Source: Evansella clarkii
GTDB lineage: Bacteria > Bacillota > Bacilli > Bacillales > Salisediminibacteriaceae
Assembly (NCBI RefSeq): GCF_002019695.1
Contig: NZ_KV917376.1
Span: forward strand, 2,782,670 to 2,846,669
Direction of reading: 5' to 3'
DNA: 64,000 nucleotides
Below, piece by piece: positions 34,360 through 44,095 of this stretch. Each line of letters opens with the position of its first letter. The first letter of the stretch is position 1. The translations under genes and the position numbers were made by a program. Below the pieces are notes generated by a model. It had not been told where the DNA came from, ran no database searches, and saw nothing but the letters and a program-made list of their open reading frames with translations.

Positions 34360-35253
34360 TTGAGAATAGCAATAATCGGCGGAGGGGCTGTGGGGCTGCT
34401 TACGGGAGGGTACCTTTCTTTAAGCGGGCATCATATACATATCATTACGAGGACGGAAGAACAGGCCGATATCCTTAACAGTAAGGGGCTTAACCTGGAA
34501 ACCGGGAATGGGGTTGAAACCGTATGTGTTAATGCAGAGCACCATGCTTCCGCCGAATATATGGATTGTGATTTATGGATAGTTACTTTAAAGCAAACGG
34601 TGCTTGATAGTTTTCTGGCAAAATGGCGGGATGTGGAAGGGCTCCCTCCTGTATTATTCCTTCAGAATGGCATGGGCCACATGGAGAAAGCAGAAAAAAC
34701 ACTTCGCTCCAGCCTGTATGCGGGGGCGGTAACTCACGGAGCTCTGAAAACGGGGCTTAATAGTGTTAAACACACCGGTAAAGGAGATATACATATTGGG
34801 CTTTGGCGAGGCTGTAAACTGGACCTCGCAGCTCAGCTTACTATACCTGATTCCTTTCCTGTATACGAGACCGGGGACATACAGCTAATGCTGAAAAGGA
34901 AACTCCTTGTTAATCTCTCTGTAAACCCGCTCACTGCTCTTTACAGAGTGAAAAATGGAGAACTGCTGGAAAACCCGGAGTGGGCGAAAAATGTAAAAGC
35001 GGTTTTTAGCGAGGGAGTCAGTGTACTGGGGCTTGATGAAAAAGAATGGGATAGAGTGGAAGCCGTTATTACACGGACGGGAGAAAATGAATCCTCTATG
35101 CTAGGGGATGTAAAAAGCGGGAGGAAGACAGAAACAGAAGCAATTACCGGTTATATAATGCAACTTGCGGCGGAGCGAGGCCTGGAAATGCCTGTAACGT
35201 CGTTTTTACACAGATCAATTACAGGTATTCATGGGAGAGGAGATACAAAGTGA
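34360..35253 (+). CDS. panE: 2-dehydropantoate 2-reductase
   Basis: 297 residues from TTG 34360, preceded by GGGAGGTGAGGAG; an upstream in-frame ATG (34345) overlaps that ribosome site. Rossmann NADPH loop GGGAVG (7-12), then the ketopantoate-binding VNLSVNPLTALYRVKNGELL (about 190-209) and a C-terminal helix domain ending with MLGDVKSGRKTETEAITGYI. Reduces ketopantoate to pantoate in the pantothenate/CoA pathway. Position of B. subtilis ylbQ. Its stop overlaps the next start by 4 nt. Confidence 0.92.
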   Translation: MRIAIIGGGAVGLLTGGYLSLSGHHIHIITRTEEQADILNSKGLNLETGNGVETVCVNAEHHASAEYMDCDLWIVTLKQTVLDSFLAKWRDVEGLPPVLFLQNGMGHMEKAEKTLRSSLYAGAVTHGALKTGLNSVKHTGKGDIHIGLWRGCKLDLAAQLTIPDSFPVYETGDIQLMLKRKLLVNLSVNPLTALYRVKNGELLENPEWAKNVKAVFSEGVSVLGLDEKEWDRVEAVITRTGENESSMLGDVKSGRKTETEAITGYIMQLAAERGLEMPVTSFLHRSITGIHGRGDTK

Positions 35254-35651
35254 ATAATATTAGCGAAATATTCGCTGTAATTGCGGCGACACTTGTTACT
35301 ATTCCGTTGCTCGGTTTGTATTTTGTTTATTTAGCTGCTGTAAAAACTACAAGAAATAAGGTTTTCTCTTTAAAACTGGCGGTTGACTGCACGGCTCTGT
35401 TGTTTATGGCGGCTGTTTATTTTCTGATTCTGGAAATCTGGGGTGTTCATCTCCTTTGGGTATTTATACTTTTTTTTCTTGCTTCAGCTGTTATTTTTAC
35501 AATCATGCACTGGAAAGTATATGAAGATATCTATATCAGGAAGGTTATAAAAGGAGTGTGGAGATTTCAGTTTTTTGTATTCCTTCTGGCCTATTTTGCG
35601 CTTATTCTGTACGGGATGTTTACCAGCATTTACGCTTTCGCTGCAGAGTAA
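35250..35651 (+). CDS. DUF3397 membrane protein
   Basis: 133 residues from GTG 35250, overlapping the panE stop (GTGA). Four hydrophobic helices (about 5-27, 43-60, 66-85, 104-125) with short polar loops; no signal peptide and no catalytic motif. DUF3397 proteins are found between panE and bshC in many bacilli; function unknown. Translation is likely coupled to panE. Confidence 0.8.
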   Translation: MNNISEIFAVIAATLVTIPLLGLYFVYLAAVKTTRNKVFSLKLAVDCTALLFMAAVYFLILEIWGVHLLWVFILFFLASAVIFTIMHWKVYEDIYIRKVIKGVWRFQFFVFLLAYFALILYGMFTSIYAFAAE

Positions 35652-35761
35652 GCAGGAACGTTGGTAGAGACCCTGAAGTCTGATATAATGAAACAGATTA
35701 TTGCGTGAGACGAAATAACTCCTCTTCACCATCATGACTAAGTGAAAGGTTGAATGAATAA

Positions 35762-37387
35762 ATGAAGATAGAAGTGAAGGAAATTGACTCGCAGCCTTTT
35801 ATAGGAAAATACATAAATAACGATCCGGAAATACTGGAATTCTATGATTACCCATTAACAGAGGGAGGCAGAACCGAGCGCCTGAAAGAACTTAGCTCCA
35901 GAAGATTTAATCGACAGTCACTTGTGAAAGTGCTTCACAGCTTTAATAAAAGATATACTGATTGTGAGAATACCTTCCGGCAAATTAGCCGTCTGGGGGA
36001 AAAGGATGCAGTTGTAGTAGTGGGCGGACAGCAGGCAGGATTATTAACAGGTCCCGTATACACGGTAAACAAAATACTTTCCATTTTGGCGGAAGCTGAA
36101 AGGCTGGAAGAAAAACACGACGTTCCGGTTATACCCGTCTTCTGGATAGCTGGGGAAGACCATGATATAGATGAAGTGAACCACTTTTATTTTCCGGACA
36201 GACAGTCATCCAGAAAGTTCGTTATTCCGGAGAAAAACAATGTGAAAATCCCTGTATCCAAGAGGAAGATTTCCCGCGAAGAAGCAGAACGGCTTATTAA
36301 TGAGGCACTGAGATGCCTTCCTGAAACAGAATACACTAAAGAATTATACAGTTCTCTGTTAGATGAATTTAAAGATGAATTTACATATGTAGACTGGTTT
36401 GCACTGCTGATTCACAGGATTTTTGAAGGAACGGGCCTGGTCCTGATGGATTCAGATGATTCTGCTATCAGAGAAATTGAAAAACCCTTCTTCTTGAAGA
36501 TGATAAAGAATAACGACGCGATCAGGGAAGCATTTTACGAAGGGGCAAGTACATTTGAAAGAGCCGGATTTGGAACTCCAATAGAAAAAGATCTCCATAA
36601 CTCTCATATTTTTATTCATGAGCAAGGCCAGAGGTATCTCATGGCAAATCGGGGCGGCCTGTTCCATGAAAAAAATGGCGAAAAAAAATGGACAACGGAA
36701 GAGCTGTTGGAAATATGCAGCAAGGAACCATGGCTGTTCAGCAACAACGTTGTTACCCGACCTGTCATGCAGGATATGCTTCTTCCTGTTGCGGCTTTTA
36801 TTGCAGGCCCAGGTGAGATGAAATACTGGGGAGTGCTGAAGCAGGTGTTCAGCAGCATGGGAATAAAAATGCCGCTCATTTATCCGAGAGTGCACATTAG
36901 CTTCATTACCCGCAGAGTGGAGAAAAACCTTGCTTCCATACAACTGTCTCCGGAAACAGTGCTGAAAAATGGTGTCCGGGAAGAAAAGGAAGCATGGTTC
37001 AAGGAAAAACAAACGATAAACGTTGAAGAAGTTTTCAGCAAGGCGGAAGAAAAGCTCGACCAAACAATGGATGATATTTCTGCTGCTTTCCCACCTGCAG
37101 GGCGTGAAGCGGATCACCTTCATAAAAAGCATGCCGCGATAGCCGCGGCTGCTCTTAACAGGTATAAGAATGACATGGAGAAGCTGATTCATAAGCAGCA
37201 TGAAGCTGTGCTGATTAAATATGATGAGACAGAATCAGAGCTTAAACCTGATGGAAACCTCCAGGAACGTCATTTAAATATCTTTCCATACCTGAATATG
37301 TATGGAACTGATTTATTGCTCAGAGTCCTTAAAAATATAAGAAAGCAGAAAGACGTAGCGGGAAAACATTTGTTTGTTTATCTGTAA
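35762..37387 (+). CDS. bshC: Bacillithiol biosynthesis cysteine-adding enzyme
   Basis: 541 residues, normal for BshC (YllA). Begins MKIEVKEIDSQPFIGKYI, with the nucleotidyl-transferase-like core VVVGGQQAGLLTGPVYTVNK (about 86-105) and FWIAGEDHDIDEVNHFYFP (about 127-145). A long C-terminal coiled coil (about 400-490) is part of the family fold. Adds cysteine to GlcN-malate to finish bacillithiol, the main low-molecular-weight thiol of bacilli. AAAGG lies upstream of the ATG. Own transcription unit upstream of mraZ. Confidence 0.94.
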   Translation: MKIEVKEIDSQPFIGKYINNDPEILEFYDYPLTEGGRTERLKELSSRRFNRQSLVKVLHSFNKRYTDCENTFRQISRLGEKDAVVVVGGQQAGLLTGPVYTVNKILSILAEAERLEEKHDVPVIPVFWIAGEDHDIDEVNHFYFPDRQSSRKFVIPEKNNVKIPVSKRKISREEAERLINEALRCLPETEYTKELYSSLLDEFKDEFTYVDWFALLIHRIFEGTGLVLMDSDDSAIREIEKPFFLKMIKNNDAIREAFYEGASTFERAGFGTPIEKDLHNSHIFIHEQGQRYLMANRGGLFHEKNGEKKWTTEELLEICSKEPWLFSNNVVTRPVMQDMLLPVAAFIAGPGEMKYWGVLKQVFSSMGIKMPLIYPRVHISFITRRVEKNLASIQLSPETVLKNGVREEKEAWFKEKQTINVEEVFSKAEEKLDQTMDDISAAFPPAGREADHLHKKHAAIAAAALNRYKNDMEKLIHKQHEAVLIKYDETESELKPDGNLQERHLNIFPYLNMYGTDLLLRVLKNIRKQKDVAGKHLFVYL

Positions 37388-37498
37388 AAGATTCCGCAGG
37401 GGGGCGCGTGGGTAACATAAGTAGTTAAAGCAGTGTACCCTCCCTGGATCGCAAGTAGTTTCAATGCTTTGGAGAAAATCGAGGATATGCTGATAACA

Positions 37499-37677
37499 GA
37501 ACGGGGAACCGCTGCACCACCCAGAAGTACCCTTTTACTAGATTTATCGGAACGAGGAACCGTTACCCCACCATCGCCACCCTTTTTTCATTGGGGGGTC
37601 CCCCACCATTGACCACCTTTTTTTCAATGTGGAGGATCTCCCCGCCGTCGACCACCTTTTTATCAATGTAGAGGATC
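37499..37677. repeat. Degenerate 36-51 bp direct repeats upstream of mraZ
   Basis: GAACGGGGAACCG (37499) recurs as GAACGAGGAACCG (37550); GACCACCTTT occurs at 37611 and 37650 (39-bp period) with a diverged CGCCACCCTT at 37575. GGAGGATC and CAATGTGGAGGATC words repeat as well. No gene in 37388-37846. Confidence 0.65.
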
Positions 37678-37733
37678 CAAAATCCCCTTACTGTTTTTAA
37701 ACTTAAAAGTGTAAGTGTACGAAAGAAAATTCT

Positions 37734-37764
37734 GCAGCCTGCAGGGTTTTCTTTTCTTTTTTTA
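37734..37764 (+). terminator. Probable terminator between bshC and mraZ
   Basis: AAGAAAATTCTGCAG (from 37734) pairs with CTGCAGGGTTTTCTT (to 37764) using two G-U pairs, followed by further T runs. Confidence 0.65.
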
Positions 37765-37782
37765 ACTTTTTTTCATTTCCAA

Positions 37783-37828
37783 GTGGTTTATAGTGGGGGG
37801 ATGTGGTAAATTAGTGTTATAAAGTGGG
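37783..37828 (+). promoter_or_regulatory. MraZ-binding direct repeats
   Basis: GTGG occurs at 37783, 37793 and 37803, exactly 10 bp apart, with a variant GTGT at 37814 and another GTGGG at 37824. MraZ is known to bind short TGGG-type direct repeats with 5-bp spacers upstream of its own gene, so this is a clear autoregulatory site. Confidence 0.75.
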
Positions 37829-37846
37829 GATAGGAGGTGGAGTTTC

Positions 37847-38278
37847 ATGTTCATGGGCGAGTATCATCATAATATTGATGAGAAAGGCAGGATGATTATC
37901 CCTGCAAAATTTCGCGAAGAACTTGGAACCACCTTCGTCGTTACAAGGGGAATGGACAAATGCCTGTTTGTTTATCCGGAACAGGAATGGAAACAATTAG
38001 AGCAAAAGCTTAAAACGCTCCCATTTACAAAAAAAGATGCGAGAGCGTTTACGCGTTTTTTCTTTTCCGGAGCTGCTGAATGCGGACTTGATAAACAAGG
38101 AAGAGTAAATATAGCGCCAACTTTGCGTACATATGCCAGTCTTGAAAAAGAATGTGTTGTAATCGGGGTTTCCAATCGGGTGGAAATCTGGAGTAAAACT
38201 ATTTGGGAAGAATATTTTGCGGAATCTGAGGAATCCTTCGGAGAGATTGCAGAAGGTATAGTGGATTTTGAACTGTAA
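37847..38278 (+). CDS. mraZ: Transcriptional regulator MraZ
   Basis: 143 residues, beginning [20 protein letters not shown], nearly the B. subtilis sequence. Two AbrB-like (SpoVT) repeats, each with a basic loop ([14 protein letters not shown] and [13 protein letters not shown]). Forms ring-shaped oligomers that bind the repeats just upstream. TAGGAGGTGG precedes the ATG. First gene of the division/cell-wall cluster, 25 bp before rsmH. Confidence 0.97.
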   Translation: MFMGEYHHNIDEKGRMIIPAKFREELGTTFVVTRGMDKCLFVYPEQEWKQLEQKLKTLPFTKKDARAFTRFFFSGAAECGLDKQGRVNIAPTLRTYASLEKECVVIGVSNRVEIWSKTIWEEYFAESEESFGEIAEGIVDFEL

Positions 38279-38303
38279 TACTCACAGACAGGAGGAAATG
38301 TAT

Positions 38304-39236
38304 TTGTTTGAACATGAAACGGTTCTTAAAGAAGAGACAGTGAAGGGCCTGAATATAGATCCTGGCGGGGTCTATGTCGACTGTACCCTCGGGGGAGGGG
38401 GACACAGTGAAAGGATTCTCTCTGAGCTTGGTGATAATGGCAGGCTGATCGCTTTCGACCAGGATGAAAAAGCGTTGAGTTTTGCAAAAGAACGCCTGGC
38501 ACCGTATAAAGACAAAGTTACCTTTGTCCATAGTAATTTTGAACACCTTAATGAGAAACTGGACGAACTTCATATTGATAAAGTGGATGGGTTCGTCTTT
38601 GATCTTGGAGTTTCGTCCCCTCAGTTTGATGAGCCGGAAAGAGGTTTCAGTTACCGGTTTGACGCTCCTTTAGATATGCGGATGGACCGGGGGCAGTCTC
38701 TGTCTGCATACGAGGTAGTAAATGAATGGGCCTTCGAAGATCTCGTACGGATTATTGCCAGATACGGGGAAGAACGGTTCGCAAAACAGATTGCAAGAAA
38801 AATTGAAAAAAGGCGGGAAACTGAACCGGTGAAAACAACTTTTGAGCTGGTTGAAGTTATTAAAGAAGCTATCCCGGCACCAGCCAGACGGAAAGGCGGA
38901 CACCCGGCTAAGAGGACATTCCAGGCGATCAGAATCGCTGTAAATGATGAATTAAATGTTTTTGAAAAAGCTTTAAATGATGCAATTAACAGGACAGGCT
39001 CAGGAGGGAGGATAGCAGTAATAACCTTTCATTCTTTAGAAGACAGAATATGCAAGCAGGTATTTAAACGGAGAAGCACTCCGGAGGCGCTGCCGAAAGA
39101 TTTACCTGTAATTCCTGAGTCGTTTGAACCGGAACTGAAATTAATAAACAGAAAACCTATACTTGCCGATGAAAAAGAATTAGAAAAAAATAATCGGGCA
39201 TCTTCTGCTAAGCTGAGGATTGCTGAGAAAAAATAA
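38304..39236 (+). CDS. rsmH: 16S rRNA (cytosine1402-N4)-methyltransferase
   Basis: 310 residues from TTG 38304, 8 nt after AGGAGG, giving the family N-terminus [16 protein letters not shown] 38298 is only 2 nt from the ribosome site. SAM-binding motif [14 protein letters not shown] (about 28-41) and [16 protein letters not shown] (about 93-108) are intact; C-terminal RAKLRIAEK-like end. Methylates N4 of C1402 in 16S rRNA. Confidence 0.95.
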   Translation: MFEHETVLKEETVKGLNIDPGGVYVDCTLGGGGHSERILSELGDNGRLIAFDQDEKALSFAKERLAPYKDKVTFVHSNFEHLNEKLDELHIDKVDGFVFDLGVSSPQFDEPERGFSYRFDAPLDMRMDRGQSLSAYEVVNEWAFEDLVRIIARYGEERFAKQIARKIEKRRETEPVKTTFELVEVIKEAIPAPARRKGGHPAKRTFQAIRIAVNDELNVFEKALNDAINRTGSGGRIAVITFHSLEDRICKQVFKRRSTPEALPKDLPVIPESFEPELKLINRKPILADEKELEKNNRASSAKLRIAEKK

Positions 39237-39251
39237 CCGGGGGTATGAAAT

Positions 39252-39617
39252 ATGAGTCCACTTGTACAAAAACAGGCTCCATACACTTCTGTCCAGCCGC
39301 AGCGAGAGAGAAGAACAGTAACAAAAAGGGTTTATAAAGGGAGAGTTACAAAGGGAGAGAAGCTAATTTACATAGTGGCTTCTGCAGCTTTTGTGTTTGC
39401 CCTGTGTTTAATTTTATCTAACTATGCATCCATTTATATGACGAACCACGAAATCCAGCAGACTGAGGTTGATATCAGCCAGCAGACGGGAGTCAATGAA
39501 TCGCTGAGCCTGCAGGTGATGGAACTGTCTGATCCGGAACGTATTTTATCCGAAGCTAAAGACATGGGAATGGTTCTGAATGAGGAGAACGTAAGATTTA
39601 CCCACCAGAATGAATAA
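39252..39617 (+). CDS. ftsL: Cell-division protein FtsL
   Basis: 121 residues: a basic cytosolic N-terminus, one membrane helix (about 38-58, IVASAAFVFALCLILS) and a short extracytoplasmic coiled coil. Sequence conservation is always low in FtsL; the identification rests on bitopic topology, size (B. subtilis 117) and position between rsmH and pbpB. Works with DivIC and DivIB to recruit and activate PBP2B. Confidence 0.9.
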   Translation: MSPLVQKQAPYTSVQPQRERRTVTKRVYKGRVTKGEKLIYIVASAAFVFALCLILSNYASIYMTNHEIQQTEVDISQQTGVNESLSLQVMELSDPERILSEAKDMGMVLNEENVRFTHQNE

Positions 39618-39653
39618 TTTTATCAGCAGGAGTTTTGAATGGGGGCAGGGTGA

Positions 39654-41894
39654 ATGGAAGAGAGAAAGAGCCCTTTAGTGACCAAAAGAGCGCTGTTCGT
39701 GTTTTTGGTAGTTATACTCGGAACAGCGCTACTTTTTACAAGATTTATTTATATCCAGGCTGCCAAGGAAGTTCAGGGGTATGATTTGCAGGAGATTATT
39801 GAACAGCGATGGTCCCAGACGAGGGTTCTGGAGGGGAAGCGAGGAACTATTTTTGACAGAAATGGGGATGCCCTCGCAGAAGAAGTTACCTCCTACTCTG
39901 TAGTTGCTATTCTTGATGAAAGATATAGCGACAGAGTGGAGGACCCTGCTGAGACCGCAAGAAAGCTGAGCACTGTACTCGATATTGAACAGTCTGTTAT
40001 TGAAGGCTACCTCACTTCGGGTATTGAGAACGGTCGGGTGCAGGTCGAACTTGGTCCTAAGGCAAAGTTTTTAAGTTATGAAACGAAAGAAGAAATCGAA
40101 GCACTTGAGCTGGCAGGAATTCAGCTGAGGACTGACCCGAGGAGGTACTATCCTAAACAAATGTTTGCTTCCCATATTCTTGGCTATACAGAACGTGATA
40201 TGTCTGAGGCGAGAATGGGTCTTGAAAGCAGCCTGAATGATTATTTACAGGAAGAAGAAGGCAGCATTTCCTATCAGAAAGACGGCAGGAACCGCAGGCT
40301 TCCAAACGCTGAGGAGATTATTGATCCCCCGGAAAATGGGCATGATGTTTATTTGACACTGGATACGCGAATCCAGATGGCAATTGAACAAACAATGAAT
40401 CAGGTGGAAGAAGAGTTCAGTCCGGAACGGGTGATGACTGTAGTTGCAAATGCGAAGACCGGTGAGATACTCGGCATGTCCAACCGTCCCAGCTTCAATC
40501 CGAACCAGTATGAGTCCATTGAAAATTACACCAACTATAATATTTCGTCCAGGTTCGAACCTGGCTCTACGATGAAAATATTCACAGTTGCTGCGGCAAT
40601 TGAAGAAGGTGTATATGACGGGGATGCTTTATTCAAGTCAGGTTCATATGAACTTGGTGACCACTCGATAAGGGACCACTATAGAGGAGGGTGGGGAGAA
40701 ATCACTTATGATGAGGGCTTCCGGCGTTCATCTAACGTGGCTATGTCCATCCTTGCCCTGGATAAACTTGGTCCTGAAAAGTTATATGAGTATATAGACA
40801 AATTTGGATTTAATGCACCTACCGGGATTGAACTGCCTAATGAAGCAAACAGCCAGATTGCCAGGCAATGGCGCAGTGACGCTGCTACGACTTCTTTTGG
40901 CCAGGGGAGTGCTGTAACACCAATTCAGCAGGTGCAGGCAGCTACAGCAATTGCGAATAATGGAACGATGATGAAGCCTTACGTTATTGACAAAATAGTG
41001 AATAGCGACAACGGAACAGTAGTTGTGGAAGGAGAACCGGAAGCTGCAGGTAATCCTGTTTCTGAGGAGACTTCCCGTCAGGTGCTTGAGCTTATGGAAA
41101 CAGTTGTTTCAGATGAAGACGGAACAGGGAGACCTTATGCAATTGAAGGATTTAATGTGGCGGGAAAAACCGGTACGGCTGAAATTATTCGTGAGGACGG
41201 TCCAGGGTACATGACCGGGCACGGTAATTTTATTTATTCCTTCCTGGGCATGGCGCCTGCAGAGGACCCTGAAATCATTGTATATGTAGCTGTCGACCGT
41301 CCGAAACTGGATCTTGATGAACCTGGGAACCTTCCTGTTTCAATGATATTCAAATCGGTAATGAACCAGAGTCTTCAGTATTTAAATATCGCTCCTACAG
41401 AAACAATTGGAAATAATGAAGATGAGGCAAATATTCTTGAAGATTTCACAGGATCAGTTGCAGAAGAGGCTGAAGAGCACCTTACAGATGCTGGTCTGAA
41501 ACCCATTCTTATCGGAGAGGGTACTGAGATTACAGGGCAGTTTCCTCGTCCGGGCATAGGAATTCTCAACGGAGAAAGAGTTCTGTTAATGACCGATAGT
41601 GAAGAAATTCTTATGCCTGACATGGATGGCTGGTCTCAGAGATATTTATTTGCATTCCAGGAACTTACCGGAATTACTGCTGAAACATCCGGTAATGGAT
41701 TCGTTTATTCCCAGACTCCAGACCCTGGCACAAGCCTTGCAGGTGCTGACCGGATTAAGGCTGCTCTTTCTGTCCCTGGGGAAAGGGAAGAAGAAGCTGC
41801 TGAGGTACCGGAAGAATCCGGGGAAGAAATTGATGAAGCTGATGAAGCCGGGGAAGATGGTAACGAGGAAGAAGAAGAGTTTTTCATGGATTAG
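39654..41894 (+). CDS. pbpB: Penicillin-binding protein 2B (septal transpeptidase)
   Basis: 746 residues (B. subtilis 716). Membrane anchor at 14-33, dimerisation domain, then class B transpeptidase with SxxK in PGSTMKIF (near 304), SxN in SSNVAMS (near 359) and KTGTAE (near 504). Two PASTA domains follow (about 595-650 and 655-710). The extra length is an unusually acidic tail (about 713-746, Glu/Asp-rich). Cross-links septal peptidoglycan with FtsL and DivIB. A strong terminator separates it from spoVD. Confidence 0.95.
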   Translation: MEERKSPLVTKRALFVFLVVILGTALLFTRFIYIQAAKEVQGYDLQEIIEQRWSQTRVLEGKRGTIFDRNGDALAEEVTSYSVVAILDERYSDRVEDPAETARKLSTVLDIEQSVIEGYLTSGIENGRVQVELGPKAKFLSYETKEEIEALELAGIQLRTDPRRYYPKQMFASHILGYTERDMSEARMGLESSLNDYLQEEEGSISYQKDGRNRRLPNAEEIIDPPENGHDVYLTLDTRIQMAIEQTMNQVEEEFSPERVMTVVANAKTGEILGMSNRPSFNPNQYESIENYTNYNISSRFEPGSTMKIFTVAAAIEEGVYDGDALFKSGSYELGDHSIRDHYRGGWGEITYDEGFRRSSNVAMSILALDKLGPEKLYEYIDKFGFNAPTGIELPNEANSQIARQWRSDAATTSFGQGSAVTPIQQVQAATAIANNGTMMKPYVIDKIVNSDNGTVVVEGEPEAAGNPVSEETSRQVLELMETVVSDEDGTGRPYAIEGFNVAGKTGTAEIIREDGPGYMTGHGNFIYSFLGMAPAEDPEIIVYVAVDRPKLDLDEPGNLPVSMIFKSVMNQSLQYLNIAPTETIGNNEDEANILEDFTGSVAEEAEEHLTDAGLKPILIGEGTEITGQFPRPGIGILNGERVLLMTDSEEILMPDMDGWSQRYLFAFQELTGITAETSGNGFVYSQTPDPGTSLAGADRIKAALSVPGEREEEAAEVPEESGEEIDEADEAGEDGNEEEEEFFMD

Positions 41895-41926
41895 TGAAGC
41901 TTTTTAAATTACGTATATGCATGTAA

Positions 41927-41962
41927 AAAACAAAGGACAGGTTCTATCCTGTCCTTTGTTTT
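41927..41962 (+). terminator. Strong terminator between pbpB and spoVD
   Basis: Perfect 15-bp stem AAAACAAAGGACAGG (41927-41941) / CCTGTCCTTTGTTTT (41948-41962), loop TTCTAT. Confidence 0.92.
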
Positions 41963-42078
41963 CATATGTCTGAACCAAGCCGGAGTGTTTTTACATTCAA
42001 TATCCTGTAAAAACTGCCGCAGTAGTTTTCTCCGTGCAGGAGAGGAAACTAAAATTTGCCCATAACGGGAGGTTCGGT

Positions 42079-44016
42079 ATGAAACGTGTATCCAACGTAA
42101 CAGTCAGAAAAAGACTTATTTTAGCCTTGTGTGCTGGTCTTGTCGTTTTCATGGTTATGATAATAAGGCTCGCTTATGTACAGCTTGTAATAGGAGATGA
42201 TATCTCATCCCGGGCAGAAGACTCCTGGAGCCGTAATATCCCCTTTGAAGCGAAAAGAGGGGAGATTCTGGACCGGAACGGAATACCGCTTGCAACTAAT
42301 ATAAGTGCACCATCTGTATTGGTAGTGCCCCGCCAGATAAAAGAGCCGGCAAAAGTGGCAGGGGAGCTTGCCCAGGTATTAACGATGGAGGAAAAAAAGG
42401 CGTATGAATTAGTTACAAAAAACGCTTCGATCGTGCGAATGAATCCTGAGGGCAGAAAAATGAGCAATGAACTTGCGCAGAAAGTCAGGGATTTGAAGCT
42501 GGACGGTGTTTATATTGCCGAAGATAATAAACGCCATTATCCATTTGGGAAGTACCTGTCCCATGTACTGGGGTTTGCAGGAATTGATAACCAGGGGCTG
42601 ACAGGCCTGGAGCTCTATTATGATGAACAGCTTTCTGGCCAGCCAGGGTTCGTTTCCTTCTACTCAGACGCTAAGGGGAGAAGAATGCCGAATTTAGCAG
42701 ACGAGTATACAGAGCCGGTGGACGGCCAACACTTAAAATTAACAATCGATACAAGGATTCAGACGATAATAGAAAGGGAACTGGATATTGCAGAAGCTAC
42801 ATACAATCCTGACGGAGCAATGGCGATTGCAATGGACCCGAAGACAGGAGAAATTCTCGGCATGTCTTCCCGCCCTGATTACGATCCGGAACGGTTTAAA
42901 GAAGTACCTCCGGAAATATACAATCAGAATAAGCCGGTCTGGAGCCAGTACGAGCCAGGATCTACTTTCAAAATCATTACGCTTGCTGCCGCCCTCGAGG
43001 AAGGAAAAGTAGATCTTGATAAAGATAATTTCCACGACCCAGGGCATATTGAAGTTTCTGGCCACAGGCTCCGCTGCTGGAAAAAAGGCGGCCATGGTTC
43101 TCAAACTTTTCTTGAAGTCGTCCAGAACTCATGTAACCCTGGTTTTGTTGTTTTAGGTGAACGCCTTGGCAAAGATACGTTATTTAAATATATTAATGAT
43201 TTTGGGTTTGGAAGCAAAACAGGCATAGACTTGCAAGGTGAAGGGAAAGGAATACTGTTTGACCTGGAAAATGTGGGACCACTGGAACTGGCAACCACTG
43301 CATTTGGCCAGGGGGTGTCAGTAACTCCCATACAGCAGGTTGCTGCAGTTGCTGCAGCGGTTAATGGCGGTAATTTGTATCAGCCTTACCTTGCGAAGGA
43401 GTGGGTTAATCCGGCCACAGAAGAAGTGATTGCCAATGCCTCGCCGGTATTGAAAAAACAGGTTATCTCTGAGGAAACCTCTGCCGAAATCCGGAGAGCT
43501 CTTGAACACGTGGTAGCTAAAGGCACAGGAAGAGGTGCTTATGTAGATGGCTATCGTGTTGGAGGGAAGACAGGTACTGCACAGAAAGCGCAGGGCGGAA
43601 GATACCTGGAAAACAACCATATCGTTTCCTTTATCGGTTTCGCCCCTGCAGATGATCCTCAGATTGTTGTCTACGTTGCCGTGGACAACCCGAAAAACAC
43701 GGTCCAATTCGGTGGGACTGTTGCTGCGCCGATTGTAGGGAATATTATGGAAGATGGCCTTCGTGCCCTTGGTGTTGAGAGAAGAGCGGAACAAATAGAG
43801 AAAGAGAGAATGTGGAATGACGAACCTCTTGTGGAAGTTCCGGATCTTATCGGAAGAACAATGAAGGACATCCATGAAGCTTACTATGAGCTGAAGCTTG
43901 ATGTGGCCGGAGAAGGCAAGGAAGTACTTGTTCAGTCTCCGGAACCGGGGGTCAGAATAAAAGCTGGTTCGGTAATAAGAATATATATGGGTGACAAAAA
44001 AGAAGAGGAACAGTAA
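42079..44016 (+). CDS. spoVD: Sporulation penicillin-binding protein SpoVD
   Basis: 645 residues from ATG 42079 (GGGAGG six bases upstream; B. subtilis 646), beginning MKRVSNVTVRKRL. Membrane anchor about 13-34, class B transpeptidase with SxxK in PGSTFKII (near 294), SCN in QNSCNPGF (near 350) and KTGTAQ (near 497), and one C-terminal PASTA domain (about 590-640). Paired with SpoVE it makes spore cortex peptidoglycan in the mother cell. Cys residues near the active region fit the known thiol-redox control by StoA/ResA-type proteins. The terminator just upstream makes independent sporulation transcription likely. Confidence 0.96.
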   Translation: MKRVSNVTVRKRLILALCAGLVVFMVMIIRLAYVQLVIGDDISSRAEDSWSRNIPFEAKRGEILDRNGIPLATNISAPSVLVVPRQIKEPAKVAGELAQVLTMEEKKAYELVTKNASIVRMNPEGRKMSNELAQKVRDLKLDGVYIAEDNKRHYPFGKYLSHVLGFAGIDNQGLTGLELYYDEQLSGQPGFVSFYSDAKGRRMPNLADEYTEPVDGQHLKLTIDTRIQTIIERELDIAEATYNPDGAMAIAMDPKTGEILGMSSRPDYDPERFKEVPPEIYNQNKPVWSQYEPGSTFKIITLAAALEEGKVDLDKDNFHDPGHIEVSGHRLRCWKKGGHGSQTFLEVVQNSCNPGFVVLGERLGKDTLFKYINDFGFGSKTGIDLQGEGKGILFDLENVGPLELATTAFGQGVSVTPIQQVAAVAAAVNGGNLYQPYLAKEWVNPATEEVIANASPVLKKQVISEETSAEIRRALEHVVAKGTGRGAYVDGYRVGGKTGTAQKAQGGRYLENNHIVSFIGFAPADDPQIVVYVAVDNPKNTVQFGGTVAAPIVGNIMEDGLRALGVERRAEQIEKERMWNDEPLVEVPDLIGRTMKDIHEAYYELKLDVAGEGKEVLVQSPEPGVRIKAGSVIRIYMGDKKEEEQ

Positions 44017-44037
44017 AATGAAAGTTATGAGTTAAAA

Positions 44038-44069
44038 ATGCTCCCCTATGTTAAAACAGGGGCAGCAGG
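44038..44069. repeat. Hairpin between spoVD and murE
   Basis: TGCTCCCCT pairs with AGGGGCAGCA (one bulge) around an 13-nt loop. No T run follows, so it is more likely an mRNA-processing or stability hairpin than a terminator. Confidence 0.4.
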
Positions 44070-44095
44070 TGAACAGGCAGGAAAGAGGGATGAAA

